Shown here in pieces: positions 1 to 8,738 of a stretch of 64,000 nt of DNA. Numbering within the stretch: the first letter of the stretch is position 1; each line of letters begins with the position of its first letter. This DNA is from Kordiimonadales bacterium IMCC3096 (lineage in GTDB: Bacteria; Pseudomonadota; Alphaproteobacteria; Minwuiales; Minwuiaceae), in the NCBI GenBank assembly GCA_016865035.1, contig CP018227.1, positions 404,001 to 468,000 of the forward strand. Reading direction: 5' to 3'. Made by a program: the position numbers and the translations under genes. The notes under the pieces are model-generated. The model was not told where the DNA came from. It searched no databases and saw only the letters and a list, made by a program, of their open reading frames with translations.

Positions 1-2
1 GT

Positions 3-119
3 GCCATGGTGCGGGTGACCGGCGACATCATTGCCCTTTCACCGCCCTTCATCATCAGCAAGGAACAGATCGACGAACTGATGGATCTGGTCCGCGACGT
101 GCTGAATGACCTCGACTGA
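3..119 (+). CDS. Class III aminotransferase, C-terminal end (partial)
   Basis: Only the last 38 codons are present; the gene begins before the window. The reading frame ends in TGA at 117-119 and encodes a tail with the motif TGDIIALSPPFIIS followed by an acidic helix. That tail is typical of PLP-dependent class III (omega-amino acid:pyruvate) aminotransferases, where it closes the small C-terminal domain. The next gene starts 2 bases later, so the two are probably co-transcribed. Substrate cannot be told from this fragment, and the catalytic lysine region lies outside the window. Confidence 0.7.
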   Translation, partial: AMVRVTGDIIALSPPFIISKEQIDELMDLVRDVLNDLD

Positions 120-121
120 CC

Positions 122-1156
122 ATGGCTGACGGGTCGCCCCAACGCCGCGCCTTTGTCACCGGCGCGACCGGCTTTCTGGGCCTCAACCTGGTCGAACAGT
201 TGCTGGCGGCGGACTGGCACGTGACGGCGCTGCGGCGGGAGAAGCTGCGCCACCGCGATCTCGACCGCTATCCGGTAACGCAGGTGACCGGCGACCTGCT
301 GGATCCGGACAGTCTGGAGGCCGCCGTGCCGAAGGACTGCGATGCCGTGTTTCACACCGCCGCCATGACCTCGGTCTGGCGACGGCAGGCCCCGATGCAG
401 AACCAGATCAACATCGACGGCACGGAGAATGTGGTCGATGCGGCGCTGAAGAACGGGGCGAAGCGGTTCATCCATACCTCCACCTGGAACGTCTATGACT
501 GGTCCTCCGGCGAGGTCACGGAGGACACGCCGCAGACCGGCGGCTCGTCGTGGATCAACTACAACCGGTCGAAGTTCGCGGCGGAGGAGGTGATCCGGCG
601 TGCGGTGGCGGAACGCGGTCTGGATGCCGTGATCCTGAATCCGTCGCACATCGTCGGTCGTTTCGACCGGCAGAACTGGGCGCAGCTGATCATGATGGCG
701 GCTGTCGGCAAGCTGCCCGGCGTCCCCCCCGGGGCAGGCAGCTTCGCGCACGGGCAGGCTGTCGCCCGCGCCCATATCGCAGCGGTGGACAAGGGCAGGA
801 CGGGGGCGAACTACCTGCTCGGCGGTCCCGACGCGACGTTCCTCGAATTCGTGCAGACCGTCGCTGACATGGCGCAGCAGAAGAAGCGCCCGAAACGCAC
901 GGTGCCAGCCTGGATGATGCGCATGATGGGCAAGGTCGAGGGGGTAATCTCCGCCGCCACGGCGAAACCTCCCCAGATCACGCCGGAAGCGGTTGCCATG
1001 GTGACGGCACGCGTCCGCATCACGTCCACCAGGGCCATCGACGAACTGGGCTATGAGCCATCGACCCTGCATACTGCGATCTCTGACGCTTATGACTGGA
1101 TGCTGAGAGAAAAGATGATCTACGCCTATGGCAAGCCGCCGGTGAAGAAGCGGTAG
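122..1156 (+). CDS. NAD-dependent epimerase/dehydratase family protein (extended SDR)
   Basis: A 344-residue extended short-chain dehydrogenase. The N-terminal Rossmann motif TGATGFLG (about residues 14-21) binds NAD(P), and the catalytic YxxxK appears as YNRSK near residue 147, preceded by a TSTWNVY serine/threonine segment. The length and motifs resemble the dihydroflavonol-4-reductase/epimerase-like group of soluble oxidoreductases. It follows the aminotransferase with a 2-base gap and precedes a PhyH-type dioxygenase by 34 bases, suggesting an operon acting on one small metabolite. The substrate is not identifiable. Start is the first ATG after the upstream stop. Confidence 0.85.
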   Translation: MADGSPQRRAFVTGATGFLGLNLVEQLLAADWHVTALRREKLRHRDLDRYPVTQVTGDLLDPDSLEAAVPKDCDAVFHTAAMTSVWRRQAPMQNQINIDGTENVVDAALKNGAKRFIHTSTWNVYDWSSGEVTEDTPQTGGSSWINYNRSKFAAEEVIRRAVAERGLDAVILNPSHIVGRFDRQNWAQLIMMAAVGKLPGVPPGAGSFAHGQAVARAHIAAVDKGRTGANYLLGGPDATFLEFVQTVADMAQQKKRPKRTVPAWMMRMMGKVEGVISAATAKPPQITPEAVAMVTARVRITSTRAIDELGYEPSTLHTAISDAYDWMLREKMIYAYGKPPVKKR

Positions 1157-1190
1157 CCTGATCGGCGCAACGGTTTGGGAGGACCGGAAA

Positions 1191-1988
1191 ATGTTGCCAG
1201 CAGAAACCATCGAGACCTTCCGGCGCGACGGTGCCGTGCTGTTGCCCGGCGTCATCTCCAGCGACTGGGTGGCAAGGATCCGGGAGGCGATCGAACGGGA
1301 CATCGCCGAGCCCGGTCCCTTCTGCCACGGCTACACGCTGGACAATGGTCGCCGGTTTCACGGCAACATGCGGATCTGGGAGAATGACCCCGCCTTCCAC
1401 GACTATTGCTTCGACTCGCCCCTGCCCGCACTGGCCGCCGAACTGATGGGGGCGAAGCGCATCACCCTGTTCTATGACCAGCTGTTCGTGAAGGAGGAAG
1501 GCTCCGACCATCCGACGCGCTGGCACAATGACCAGCCCTACTGGCCCGTGCGCGGGCGACAGGTCATGAGCTTCTGGCTGGCGCTGGACGAGGTGACGGC
1601 AGATTCGGGCCGTCTGGAGTTCGTTGCCGGTTCGCACAACTGGGAACGCTGGTTCCAGCCCGAACCCTTCGCCCCCGGCGGAGCCGAATACGAACGCGGC
1701 GAGAACTACGAGGATATTCCCGACATCGACGCCAATCGCGACGCCTACAATCTGATCGGCTGGGACATGCAGCCGGGGGATGTCATCGCCTTTCACGCCA
1801 TGGCGGTGCATGGCGCAGGCGGCAACCACCGTCTCGACCGCCGCCGACGTGGCTATACCGTGCGCTACTGCGGCGATGACGCCACCTACTTCGGCGGCCC
1901 CGGCCCCAACGCGGGCCTGCGCAACCCCACCCTCAAGACCGGCGACGACCTGGCCAGTGACCAGTATCCGGTGGTCTGGACGCGGTGA
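1191..1988 (+). CDS. Phytanoyl-CoA dioxygenase (PhyH) family protein
   Basis: A 265-residue cytoplasmic Fe(II)/2-oxoglutarate-dependent oxygenase. The metal triad is visible: H112 and D114 in WHNDQPYW, and a distal histidine in AVHGAG near residue 207; an arginine a dozen residues later (YTVRYC) could hold 2-oxoglutarate. The middle part (FWLALDEVTADSGRLEFVAGSH) is classic PhyH. Members hydroxylate varied carboxylates and CoA esters, so the substrate is open. It is third in a likely operon with the aminotransferase and the SDR. A strong GGGAGGA ribosome site precedes ATG 1191. Confidence 0.88.
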   Translation: MLPAETIETFRRDGAVLLPGVISSDWVARIREAIERDIAEPGPFCHGYTLDNGRRFHGNMRIWENDPAFHDYCFDSPLPALAAELMGAKRITLFYDQLFVKEEGSDHPTRWHNDQPYWPVRGRQVMSFWLALDEVTADSGRLEFVAGSHNWERWFQPEPFAPGGAEYERGENYEDIPDIDANRDAYNLIGWDMQPGDVIAFHAMAVHGAGGNHRLDRRRRGYTVRYCGDDATYFGGPGPNAGLRNPTLKTGDDLASDQYPVVWTR

Positions 1989-2085
1989 GCAAGAGCAGGC
2001 CGTACGTGAATCGCCTCCCCACCAGACGTTACCGCCGGACCTGATCCGGCGACCCAGCGGTGCCGCTCGGACTCCGGCGCATGGA

Positions 2086-2106
2086 CACCCGGGTCAAGCC
2101 CGGGTG
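2086..2106. terminator. GC-rich hairpin between convergent genes
   Basis: CACCCGGG (2086-2093) and CCCGGGTG (2099-2106) form a perfect 8-bp stem around a TCAAG loop, in the gap between the convergent PhyH and LLM genes. No T-run follows on either strand, so it is either a bidirectional stem terminator or a copy of a dispersed palindrome of a kind common in alphaproteobacterial intergenic DNA. Confidence 0.45.
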
Positions 2107-2127
2107 CGACGTGGAGGAGGGAGTCCC

Positions 2128-3048
2128 CTACAGCTTCGCGCGCACCTCGTTGGCGAACCGGTCCATGGTTTCGACGGCGTTGTCGGCGGTCTCCGGGGCA
2201 ATGTCGAAGCACATCTCCGTCGCGCCCGCGTCCTGAAAGCGGCGGATGGCGTCGATGATGTCCTGCGGGCGGCCCTGGGTCGGGGGCTGGCCATCGGCGG
2301 TCGGCCCGTCCTGGAAGATCAGGGATACCTTCGGCGCGATGGGGAAGTCCTTCGGATCGCGGCCCTGCTCCGCCAGCAGCCGTTCCAGTTCCGGGCGCAG
2401 GTTCACCACGTCTTCCGGCAGCACCTTGAAGGGATGCCAGACATCGGCGAAGCGCGCCGTCCGCTTCAGCGCCGCCGGCGTATGCCCGCCGACATAGATC
2501 GGCGGATGCGGGCGCTGTACCGGGCGCGGGCCCAGTCGTGCGCCCTTGAACTGGTAGAACTCCCCGTCGAAGTCCGTCGGCTCCCCGCTCCACAGTCGCG
2601 TCGCGATCTCCAGCCCCTCGTTGCAGCGCCGCCCGCGCTTGCGGAAGGGATAGCCCAGCGCATCATATTCCTCCTGGTACCAGCCGACGCCGACGCCGAA
2701 GTTGGCGCGCCCGCCGCTGACCTGGTCCAGTTCCGCGACCTGGGCCGCCGCCTCCATCGGGTTGCGCATCGGCAGCACCAGAACGGAGGTGCCAAGCCGA
2801 ACCTTCTTTGTCCGTCCGGCCAGATAGTTCAGCACGCTGAAAGGCTGGTAGTAGGTGCGCTTCCACGGTTCCGGCAGTTCCCCGTCCGCCGTGCCCGGGT
2901 ACTTCGAATGCACCATGGGCAGCATCAGCAGATGATCGCTCGACCAGAGGCAATCAAGCTCGATCGCCTCCGCCTTCTCTGCCATCCGGTCAAAGGTCTG
3001 CGGCGTGGCCTCGTCACCACGCACGATGATCGACATTCCGAACTTCAT
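2128..3048 (-). CDS. LLM class (luciferase-like) oxidoreductase, TIGR03619-like
   Basis: A 306-residue TIM-barrel flavin enzyme of the bacterial luciferase-like superfamily. Family signs are the LGTSVLVLPMRNP strand, the GRANFGVGVGWYQEE segment and the PIYVGGHTPAALKR loop. Members use FMN or coenzyme F420 to oxidise or reduce small molecules; this sequence looks closest to the F420-linked TIGR03619 group, but cofactor choice cannot be proven here. It faces the PhyH gene convergently and the DMT transporter gene divergently. Start ATG 3048 has a GGGGAGGAAGTG ribosome site. A second LLM gene lies at 29921. Confidence 0.82.
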   Translation of the reverse strand: MKFGMSIIVRGDEATPQTFDRMAEKAEAIELDCLWSSDHLLMLPMVHSKYPGTADGELPEPWKRTYYQPFSVLNYLAGRTKKVRLGTSVLVLPMRNPMEAAAQVAELDQVSGGRANFGVGVGWYQEEYDALGYPFRKRGRRCNEGLEIATRLWSGEPTDFDGEFYQFKGARLGPRPVQRPHPPIYVGGHTPAALKRTARFADVWHPFKVLPEDVVNLRPELERLLAEQGRDPKDFPIAPKVSLIFQDGPTADGQPPTQGRPQDIIDAIRRFQDAGATEMCFDIAPETADNAVETMDRFANEVRAKL

Positions 3049-3098
3049 GACACTTCCTCCCCTGCGTTTTCCGTGATGCTACACCCGCATCGCATTTC

Positions 3099-3125
3099 TT
3101 GACAGACCGGCGCGGCACGTATCCC
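3099..3125 (+). promoter_or_regulatory. Putative sigma-70 promoter for the DMT transporter gene
   Basis: A perfect TTGACA (3099-3104) is followed after 15 bases by TATCCC (3120-3125), about 30 bases before the ATG at 3155. The -35 match is good, while the -10 match and spacing are weak, so this is tentative. Confidence 0.35.
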
Positions 3126-3154
3126 GTGGCACGGTCGGAGGAGGGACAGGGGCA

Positions 3155-4129
3155 ATGGCGGTCATCGCGGAGTCGGACAGGCCGGGGGCGGGGATATTCT
3201 TCGTCATGCTGGGCATGGCGTCGATCTCCGTCCAGGACGTCCTGATCAAGGGCCTCAGCGATGGCTATCCGCTGCATCAGATCGTCTTCACCCGCAGCCT
3301 GATCGGTCTGTGCTTAACCCTGATGCTGGTGCAGATGGAGGGGGGCTGGCGCATCCTGCGAACGCCGCACTGGCGCATCCATCTGGCCCGTGGCGGCCTG
3401 GTGATCTGCGCCAACATGCTCTACTTCACCGCCCTGGCCAGCATGACCCTGGCCGAGGCGACGGCGCTCTACTTCGTCGCGCCGCTGTTCGTCACCATCC
3501 TCTCCGTCGTGGTCCTGAAGGAAAGCGTCGGACTGCACCGGGTCCTCGGCATCGTCATCGGTTTCATCGGCGTACTGGTGGTGGTCCGGCCAGGCAGCGG
3601 CATCTTCGGCCTGATCGCGCTGCTGCCGGTGCTGTCTGCCTTCAGCTACGCCATGATGAGCGTGCTGACGCGCAAGATCGGCGTCGCCGACAAGGCATCC
3701 TGCATGGCCTTCTACATCCAGATCGTCTTCCTGGTCTTCAGCATCATCTTCGGCCTTGCCTTCGGCGATGGGCGCTATGGCCGTAGCGGTGACCCGAGCA
3801 TCGATTTCCTGCTGCGGGCCTGGGTCTGGCCGCCGATGGATGATGCCATCCTGCTGGGCGCCTGCGGCGTGACCGTTGCCATCACGGGCTACTGCCTGTC
3901 GCAGGCCTATCGGCTGGCCCATGCCGGGCTGGTGGCTCCGTTCGAGTATGTGGCGCTGCCCCTCGCGGTGCTGTGGGGCATCACCTTCTTCGACGAATAC
4001 CCCGACGCCTGGACCGTCGCGGGCATCCTGCTGATCATCGCCAGCGGCCTCTACATCACCTGGCGGGAGACGGTGCGGCGGCGCTGGATCGCGGCCCGCG
4101 TGCCCGCCCGTCCGGGAGCTTCACCATGA
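3155..4129 (+). CDS. DMT family transporter (two EamA domains)
   Basis: A 324-residue inner-membrane protein with about ten hydrophobic helices arranged as two EamA repeats (roughly residues 13-145 and 160-305). It starts with GIFFVMLGMASISVQDVLIKGLSD, typical of drug/metabolite exporters of the RhaT/YdcZ type, and has the conserved ALYFVAPLFVTILSVVVLKE segment at the end of repeat one. It probably exports or imports a small metabolite; the substrate is unknown. Its stop overlaps the start of the CocE-type hydrolase gene by 4 nt (ATGA), so the two are translationally coupled. Confidence 0.88.
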   Translation: MAVIAESDRPGAGIFFVMLGMASISVQDVLIKGLSDGYPLHQIVFTRSLIGLCLTLMLVQMEGGWRILRTPHWRIHLARGGLVICANMLYFTALASMTLAEATALYFVAPLFVTILSVVVLKESVGLHRVLGIVIGFIGVLVVVRPGSGIFGLIALLPVLSAFSYAMMSVLTRKIGVADKASCMAFYIQIVFLVFSIIFGLAFGDGRYGRSGDPSIDFLLRAWVWPPMDDAILLGACGVTVAITGYCLSQAYRLAHAGLVAPFEYVALPLAVLWGITFFDEYPDAWTVAGILLIIASGLYITWRETVRRRWIAARVPARPGASP

Positions 4130-6114
4130 CTGCGATCACCGAAATCCCGGACATGGCGATCGTGCTGAGCGACGGTTGTCGTCTGTCCGTCCGCGTCTGG
4201 ATGCCGGAGAACGCCGCCGGTGCCCCCGTCCCTGCCATCCTGGAGTATCTGCCCTATCGGAAGCGGGACGGGACGGTCGCCCGCGATGCCCTGACCCACC
4301 CGTGGTTCGCGGCGCGGGGCTATGCCTGCCTGCGGGTCGACATGCGCGGCAACGGCGACTCCGACGGCCTGATGGCGGACGAGTACACGGCGCAGGAACT
4401 GGCGGACGCGGTGGAGGTGATCGACTGGATCGCGGCGCAGGACTGGTGCAGCGGCACGGTGGGGATGATGGGTATCTCATGGGGTGGCTTCAATGCGCTG
4501 CAGGTGGCGGCGCTGGCTCCGGAATCGCTGAAGGCGATCATCACGCTCTGCTCCACCGATGACCGCTATGCCGATGACATCCACTACAAGGGCGGCTGCC
4601 TGCTGAACGAGAACCTGGGCTGGGGCGCGACGATGCTGTCCTATTCCTCCCGCCCGCCGGACCCGGAGATCGTCGGCCCGCGATGGCGGCAGATGTGGCT
4701 GGAGCGGCTGGAGCACGAACCCTTCCTGCCTGCCGTCTGGCTGCGGCATCAGCACCGGGACAGCTACTGGCAGCACGGTTCGGTCTGCGAGGATTTCTCC
4801 GCCATCCGCGCCGCCACACTGGCGGTGGGCGGCTGGGGCGATGCCTACAAGAACGCCGTGCCGCGCCTGCTGGCGGGACTGAAGGCACCCGCGAAGGGCA
4901 TCACCGGCCCCTGGGTCCACAAGTATCCCCACTTCGCGGTGCCGGAGCCGCGCATCGGGTTCCTGCAGGAGGCGCTGCACTGGTGGGACCGCTGGCTGAA
5001 GGATGCGCCGAACGGGGCCGAGAACCTGCCCGCCTGGCGCGGCTACATCATGGACAGCGCACCACCGAAACGCTGGTACACGGAGCGCCCAGGCCGCTGG
5101 ATCACGGAGGCCGAATGGCCCTCCCCCGCGATCACCCGCCGGACACTGCATCTCCACCCGGCTGGCACGCTCGCACCGGATGCGCCGACGCAAGCCTTGA
5201 ACCGCCGCGTGGCCTCGCCGCTGGATTGCGGCATGGGCGGCGGCGAATATTGCGCCATCTGGCTCGGCCCGGAACTGCCTGGCGACCAGCGCAGCGATGA
5301 TGCGCTTTCCGTCTGTTTCGACGGTGCGGAAGCAACCGAGGCCATCGATATTGTCGGTGCCCCCGTCCTGCATCTGACCCTCACCGCCGACCGCCCGGTG
5401 GCCCAGATCGCGGTGCGTCTGTGCGACGTTGCCCCGGACGGGGCATCGACACGGATCACCTATGGTGTGCTCAACCTCTGTCATCGCAACGGTCACGCCG
5501 AACCGGAAGCCCTGACACCGGGGCAGCCGTTCGGGATCCGGCTGCAACTGGACGACATCGCATGGAACCTGCCGGCGGGCCACCGGCTGCGGGTCGCCGT
5601 ATCCTCCAGCTACTGGCCGCTGATCTGGCCAGTGCCGGAGCAGGCGTCACTCGATCTGGTCTCCGGCCATATGGAGCTGCCCGTACGCCCCGTCACGGGC
5701 GGCGACGAAGTCACCTTCCCGGAACCGGAAGCGGCGGCACCCTGGGCATCCGAGGACCTGCGCCCGCCCCGGCACGTCCGCCGGGTCGAGCATGACCTGC
5801 AGGGGGAGACCGTGGCACTGGTGATCGAGGATGATTTCGGTGCCAGCAGGGATCTGGAACATGGTCTGATCACCGGCGCGGTCGCCCGCGAACGCTGGAC
5901 CATACGGCCCGACGACCCGCTGTCCGCCGTGGGCCAGACCCACTGGACCGAGACCCTCGCCCGCGACGGCTGGTCGATCCGCACCGAGACCTTCGCCGAC
6001 ATGTGGTCCGACGCCACCACCTTCCACCTCCGCGGCCGCATCGAGGCCTATGAGGGTGGCCGCAAGGTCTTCGAGCAGGACTTCCGGGAGGCGATCCCGC
6101 GCGACCTGCTATAG
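4126..6114 (+). CDS. CocE/NonD family hydrolase (X-Pro dipeptidyl-peptidase-like)
   Basis: A 662-residue alpha/beta hydrolase. The nucleophile serine is in GISWGG (S118); the region just before (RGYACLRVDMRGNGDSDG) is the oxyanion/active-site strand of the CocE family. The C-terminal third is the jelly-roll domain of X-Pro dipeptidyl-peptidases. Family members cleave esters or acyl-proline peptides, with cocaine esterase as prototype. No signal peptide is seen, so it is cytoplasmic. I place the start at ATG 4126 because it forms an ATGA overlap with the transporter stop; an earlier in-frame start would lie inside that gene. The end overlaps the convergent thioesterase by 6 nt. Confidence 0.87.
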   Translation: MTAITEIPDMAIVLSDGCRLSVRVWMPENAAGAPVPAILEYLPYRKRDGTVARDALTHPWFAARGYACLRVDMRGNGDSDGLMADEYTAQELADAVEVIDWIAAQDWCSGTVGMMGISWGGFNALQVAALAPESLKAIITLCSTDDRYADDIHYKGGCLLNENLGWGATMLSYSSRPPDPEIVGPRWRQMWLERLEHEPFLPAVWLRHQHRDSYWQHGSVCEDFSAIRAATLAVGGWGDAYKNAVPRLLAGLKAPAKGITGPWVHKYPHFAVPEPRIGFLQEALHWWDRWLKDAPNGAENLPAWRGYIMDSAPPKRWYTERPGRWITEAEWPSPAITRRTLHLHPAGTLAPDAPTQALNRRVASPLDCGMGGGEYCAIWLGPELPGDQRSDDALSVCFDGAEATEAIDIVGAPVLHLTLTADRPVAQIAVRLCDVAPDGASTRITYGVLNLCHRNGHAEPEALTPGQPFGIRLQLDDIAWNLPAGHRLRVAVSSSYWPLIWPVPEQASLDLVSGHMELPVRPVTGGDEVTFPEPEAAAPWASEDLRPPRHVRRVEHDLQGETVALVIEDDFGASRDLEHGLITGAVARERWTIRPDDPLSAVGQTHWTETLARDGWSIRTETFADMWSDATTFHLRGRIEAYEGGRKVFEQDFREAIPRDLL

Positions 6115-6537
6115 ATCGAACCTCTCCGTCAGTGTGGCTCGGACCTGATCCGGCAGGGGGCTGGCCTTGCCATGGACGATGTAGACCATCACGGTCTCCG
6201 CCGTGGCGATGCAGGAATCGTCGATGAAGACCCCGTGCCCCAGCGTGATGGAGGTGTTTCCCAGCTTCGAAACGCGGGTCCCGATCCGGACATCGGCGGG
6301 CCAGAAGGCCTGCGCGCGGTAGCGGATCGACAGGTTGCCGACGACGAAACGCTGACGGTCGTCATAGGCCGGCAGGAACCCGGCGCGCATGAAGGGCACC
6401 CGGCCGGTTTCGACATATCGGGCGAAGGACACATTGTTGACATGCCCTGTCGCATCCATATCGCCGAAGCGGACAACGTCGTTGGCCCAGAAGTCGAAGC
6501 TTGCGGGATCGGTCAGTTCATGGCTTTTCTCGTTCAT
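6109..6537 (-). CDS. Acyl-CoA thioesterase, 4-hydroxybenzoyl-CoA thioesterase fold
   Basis: A 142-residue single hotdog domain. The signature FGDMDATGHVNNVSFARYVETGR (about residues 22-44) carries the catalytic aspartate and HVNN motif of the 4HBT/YbgC group, which hydrolyses acyl-CoA thioesters in the cytoplasm. Length is normal for the family. It is transcribed against the CocE-type gene and away from the deacetylase-like gene at 6583, with only 45 bases for the divergent promoters. The natural acyl group is unknown. Confidence 0.88.
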   Translation of the reverse strand: MNEKSHELTDPASFDFWANDVVRFGDMDATGHVNNVSFARYVETGRVPFMRAGFLPAYDDRQRFVVGNLSIRYRAQAFWPADVRIGTRVSKLGNTSITLGHGVFIDDSCIATAETVMVYIVHGKASPLPDQVRATLTERFDL

Positions 6538-6582
6538 GCAACGCCTTATGCCGCATCAAAGCCGTCTGGAACAGGTCTTCAC

Positions 6583-7359
6583 ATGAATGAACTCGATCCC
6601 CTGCGCCATGAGCTGGACCTCTGGGGTGAGGCCGGACGGACCGCCACGCTCTGGTGGCGCGACGATGACGCGGAGGCTCCGGATGCCCCGATCCTGCGGA
6701 TGCTGGCACTTTCCGAGGCGACGGGTGCGCCCGTCTTCATCGCCACGGTCCCCGACAGGGCCGTCGATGCGCTGGCCGATCCCCTGCTGGCCTGCGCGAC
6801 AGCCATTCCGTTGCAGCATGGCTTTGCCCACGCCGACCACTCTCCCGCCGACGTGAAGGGAAAGTGGGAGCTTGGCCTGCATCGCCCGCTGGAGGCGGTT
6901 CTCGGTGAACTGCGCCAGGGTGCGGCGCGCATGTCGGCGATGTACGGCGACCGGGTCTGTCCCATGCTGGCCCCGCCCTGGAACCGCATCGCGCCGGAAC
7001 TGTTCCCGCATCTGCCGGAGCTGGGTTTTGATGTGGTCAGCGTCTTCGCACCGCGCGCCAGCCGCACCGTCGCCCCGGGCCTGGACATGATCAACGGCCA
7101 CTGTGACCTGATCGCCTGGAAGCGGGGCCGGACCTTCATCGGGCCGGAGAAGACCGCCGCACGGCTGGTCGAGCATCTGGCGGCCCGCCGTGCCGGAGAG
7201 GTGGATGCTGACGAACCCACCGGGCTGCTGACCCATGTCTGGGCCCAGGACGAGGCCTGCTGGGAGGCGCTGCAGGCAGTCCTGCGCCTGGTCGCGGACC
7301 ATCCTGCGGCCCGCTGGCTCGACCGGGCCGGGCTGATGCCGGAAAGTGCCGCGGCATGA
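6583..7359 (+). CDS. Polysaccharide deacetylase-like protein (divergent)
   Basis: A 258-residue protein I recognise as a divergent NodB/polysaccharide-deacetylase barrel. The N-terminal WWRDDDA (W24-A30) replaces the usual TFDDG motif, and QHGFAHADHS (about residues 83-92) occupies the place of the metal-binding HxxxH motif. The segment APPWNRIAPEL matches motif 3 (RxPW-like). No signal peptide, so it is likely cytoplasmic. It is coupled to the GNAT gene by a 4-nt ATGA overlap, which hints at joint handling of an amino sugar or acylated amine. Substrate is unknown; activity should not be assumed because the motifs deviate. Confidence 0.65.
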   Translation: MNELDPLRHELDLWGEAGRTATLWWRDDDAEAPDAPILRMLALSEATGAPVFIATVPDRAVDALADPLLACATAIPLQHGFAHADHSPADVKGKWELGLHRPLEAVLGELRQGAARMSAMYGDRVCPMLAPPWNRIAPELFPHLPELGFDVVSVFAPRASRTVAPGLDMINGHCDLIAWKRGRTFIGPEKTAARLVEHLAARRAGEVDADEPTGLLTHVWAQDEACWEALQAVLRLVADHPAARWLDRAGLMPESAAA

Positions 7360-8231
7360 GCGCGGCCATCATCCGCCCCGGCACCGACGCCGACATTCCG
7401 CAGGTCGCGGACCTGCTGCACCGGAACATGAACCGCAAGGTCCCGGCGGAGGTCTTCGCCCGGCTGATGAACTACGACTGGGCCGGGGAGAAGCCGCACA
7501 TCGGCATGGTGTCGGAGGCGGACGGAAAGATCGTCGGCTTTCACGGCAACGTCTATTCCATGCGTCGGATCAACGGGGTGGAACGGATATTCGGCAGCTT
7601 CACCTCCATCTACGTGCTGCGCGACTGGCGCGGGGAGGATCTGGGGGTGCGGATGATGCGCACCTACGAGGAGAGGCCCGACATCACCTACACCGTCTTC
7701 GACCCCAGCACGCGCGTGCACGGCATCCTGGAAAGCTGCGGCTTCCGCGATCTCGACCTGAACCGCTACGTCTGGGAGCCGGGCATGTCCCCGCGCGACG
7801 ACCGGGTGAAGGTCATTACCGACCACGATCAGATCCGGCCGCTGGTCGGCGCGGAGGAACAGCGCTACCTCGACGACCATCGCGACCTGACCGCCCATCC
7901 GGTGCTGCTGCGCGACGACGAGGGGCAGGTGCTCTGCTTCTTCCTGCAGCAGGACCGGGGCGACAAGGGCTTCTGCCACGACCTGATCTATACCGGTGAC
8001 CCGATGGCACTGGCGCGGATGATCGACCGCGCCGCCGACCGGATCATGGGCAACGACCCTCGCGCCCGCCTGCTGATCGACGAACGCTTCCTGGACGGCA
8101 ACAGGACCGACGGCACCTGCACCCCCCTGCCCTATCGCCGCATGGTCCGCCGCGCCGACCCGCCCCTGCCCGACTGGCAGGTGGACCACCTGTACACGGA
8201 GACCGTGCTGATCAACCTGAAGCTGGGGTGA
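7356..8231 (+). CDS. GNAT family N-acetyltransferase
   Basis: A 291-residue protein with a GNAT fold in its first half: the acetyl-CoA-binding segment is around DWRGEDLGVRMMRTYEE, and a GILESCGFRDLDLNRYVWEPG stretch ends the domain. The C-terminal half has no family that I recognise. It would transfer an acyl group from acyl-CoA to an amine in the cytoplasm. The start overlaps the deacetylase-like gene by 4 nt, so the pair is translated together; an acetylation/deacetylation pair is an attractive but unproven reading. Confidence 0.75.
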   Translation: MSAAIIRPGTDADIPQVADLLHRNMNRKVPAEVFARLMNYDWAGEKPHIGMVSEADGKIVGFHGNVYSMRRINGVERIFGSFTSIYVLRDWRGEDLGVRMMRTYEERPDITYTVFDPSTRVHGILESCGFRDLDLNRYVWEPGMSPRDDRVKVITDHDQIRPLVGAEEQRYLDDHRDLTAHPVLLRDDEGQVLCFFLQQDRGDKGFCHDLIYTGDPMALARMIDRAADRIMGNDPRARLLIDERFLDGNRTDGTCTPLPYRRMVRRADPPLPDWQVDHLYTETVLINLKLG

Positions 8232-8243
8232 GACGCAGCCGCG

Positions 8244-8669
8244 TCAGGTTGGCAGCACGTCCTCCGCGTACTGTCCGGCAAACTCCGCGCTCGGCGGGAT
8301 GGGCCTGATGATGTCGATCAGGACCCCGTTCGGGTCCTGCGTGATGAAATGACGCTGTCCGAAGGCTTCGTCCCGCAGCGACAGCAGTATGGGAAGCCCC
8401 TGCGCCTCGGCCCGGGCGAACTCCGCATCCACATCCGCGACCTCGAAGTTGAGGATCAGGCCACTGACACTGCCCCGCCCCGACGCGGGAACGGTCTCAT
8501 GGTCTCCCAACACGACTCCGATATTCACCTGGCTGTCCTCGGTTGACTGCAGGTGCACGTACCAGTCGCTGTAGTAGGCGCGGCGGAACCGCAGATGCTC
8601 TGTATAGAACCGCGCCGTTGCATCAACGTCCTGCGTCAGGATCACCGGATAGAACTGCGTCGACTTCAT
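8244..8669 (-). CDS. VOC family protein (glyoxalase/bleomycin-resistance fold)
   Basis: A 141-residue vicinal-oxygen-chelate protein. It begins [23 protein letters not shown], the standard first beta-alpha-beta unit, and ends with [16 protein letters not shown], the second unit with its metal-ligand region. VOC proteins are small metalloenzymes (glyoxalase, dioxygenase) or drug-binding resistance proteins; the exact role is open. I chose ATG 8669, preceded by a good GGGAGG site, over longer in-frame extensions that would run through the divergent regulator gene. It is probably repressed by the adjacent TetR protein through the operators at 8691-8738. Confidence 0.83.
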   Translation of the reverse strand: MKSTQFYPVILTQDVDATARFYTEHLRFRRAYYSDWYVHLQSTEDSQVNIGVVLGDHETVPASGRGSVSGLILNFEVADVDAEFARAEAQGLPILLSLRDEAFGQRHFITQDPNGVLIDIIRPIPPSAEFAGQYAEDVLPT

Positions 8670-8690
8670 GGCTTGAACCTCCCTGCCAAA

Positions 8691-8738
8691 ACATACAATG
8701 TGTATGTGAATGAAATAAACATACAGGCTGCATGTATG
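8691..8738. promoter_or_regulatory. Twin TetR-type operators in VOC/tetR divergent promoter
   Basis: Two related inverted repeats lie in the 66-base gap. Site 1 (8691-8707) is ACATACA-ATG-TGTATGT, a perfect 7-bp palindrome. Site 2 (8720-8738) is CATACA-GGCTGCA-TGTATG. Their centres are 30 bp apart, about three helical turns, and site 2 overlaps the ATG of the regulator gene. CATACA/TGTATG arms resemble operators of AcrR-type repressors. Layout suggests autorepression of tetR and repression of the VOC gene by one protein. Confidence 0.72.

Noticed and set aside
1780..3102. A 440-codon plus-strand frame across the end of the PhyH gene and opposite the LLM gene
   Set aside because: Starts inside the dioxygenase gene, spans a hairpin gap and runs antisense to a clear LLM gene; no domain.
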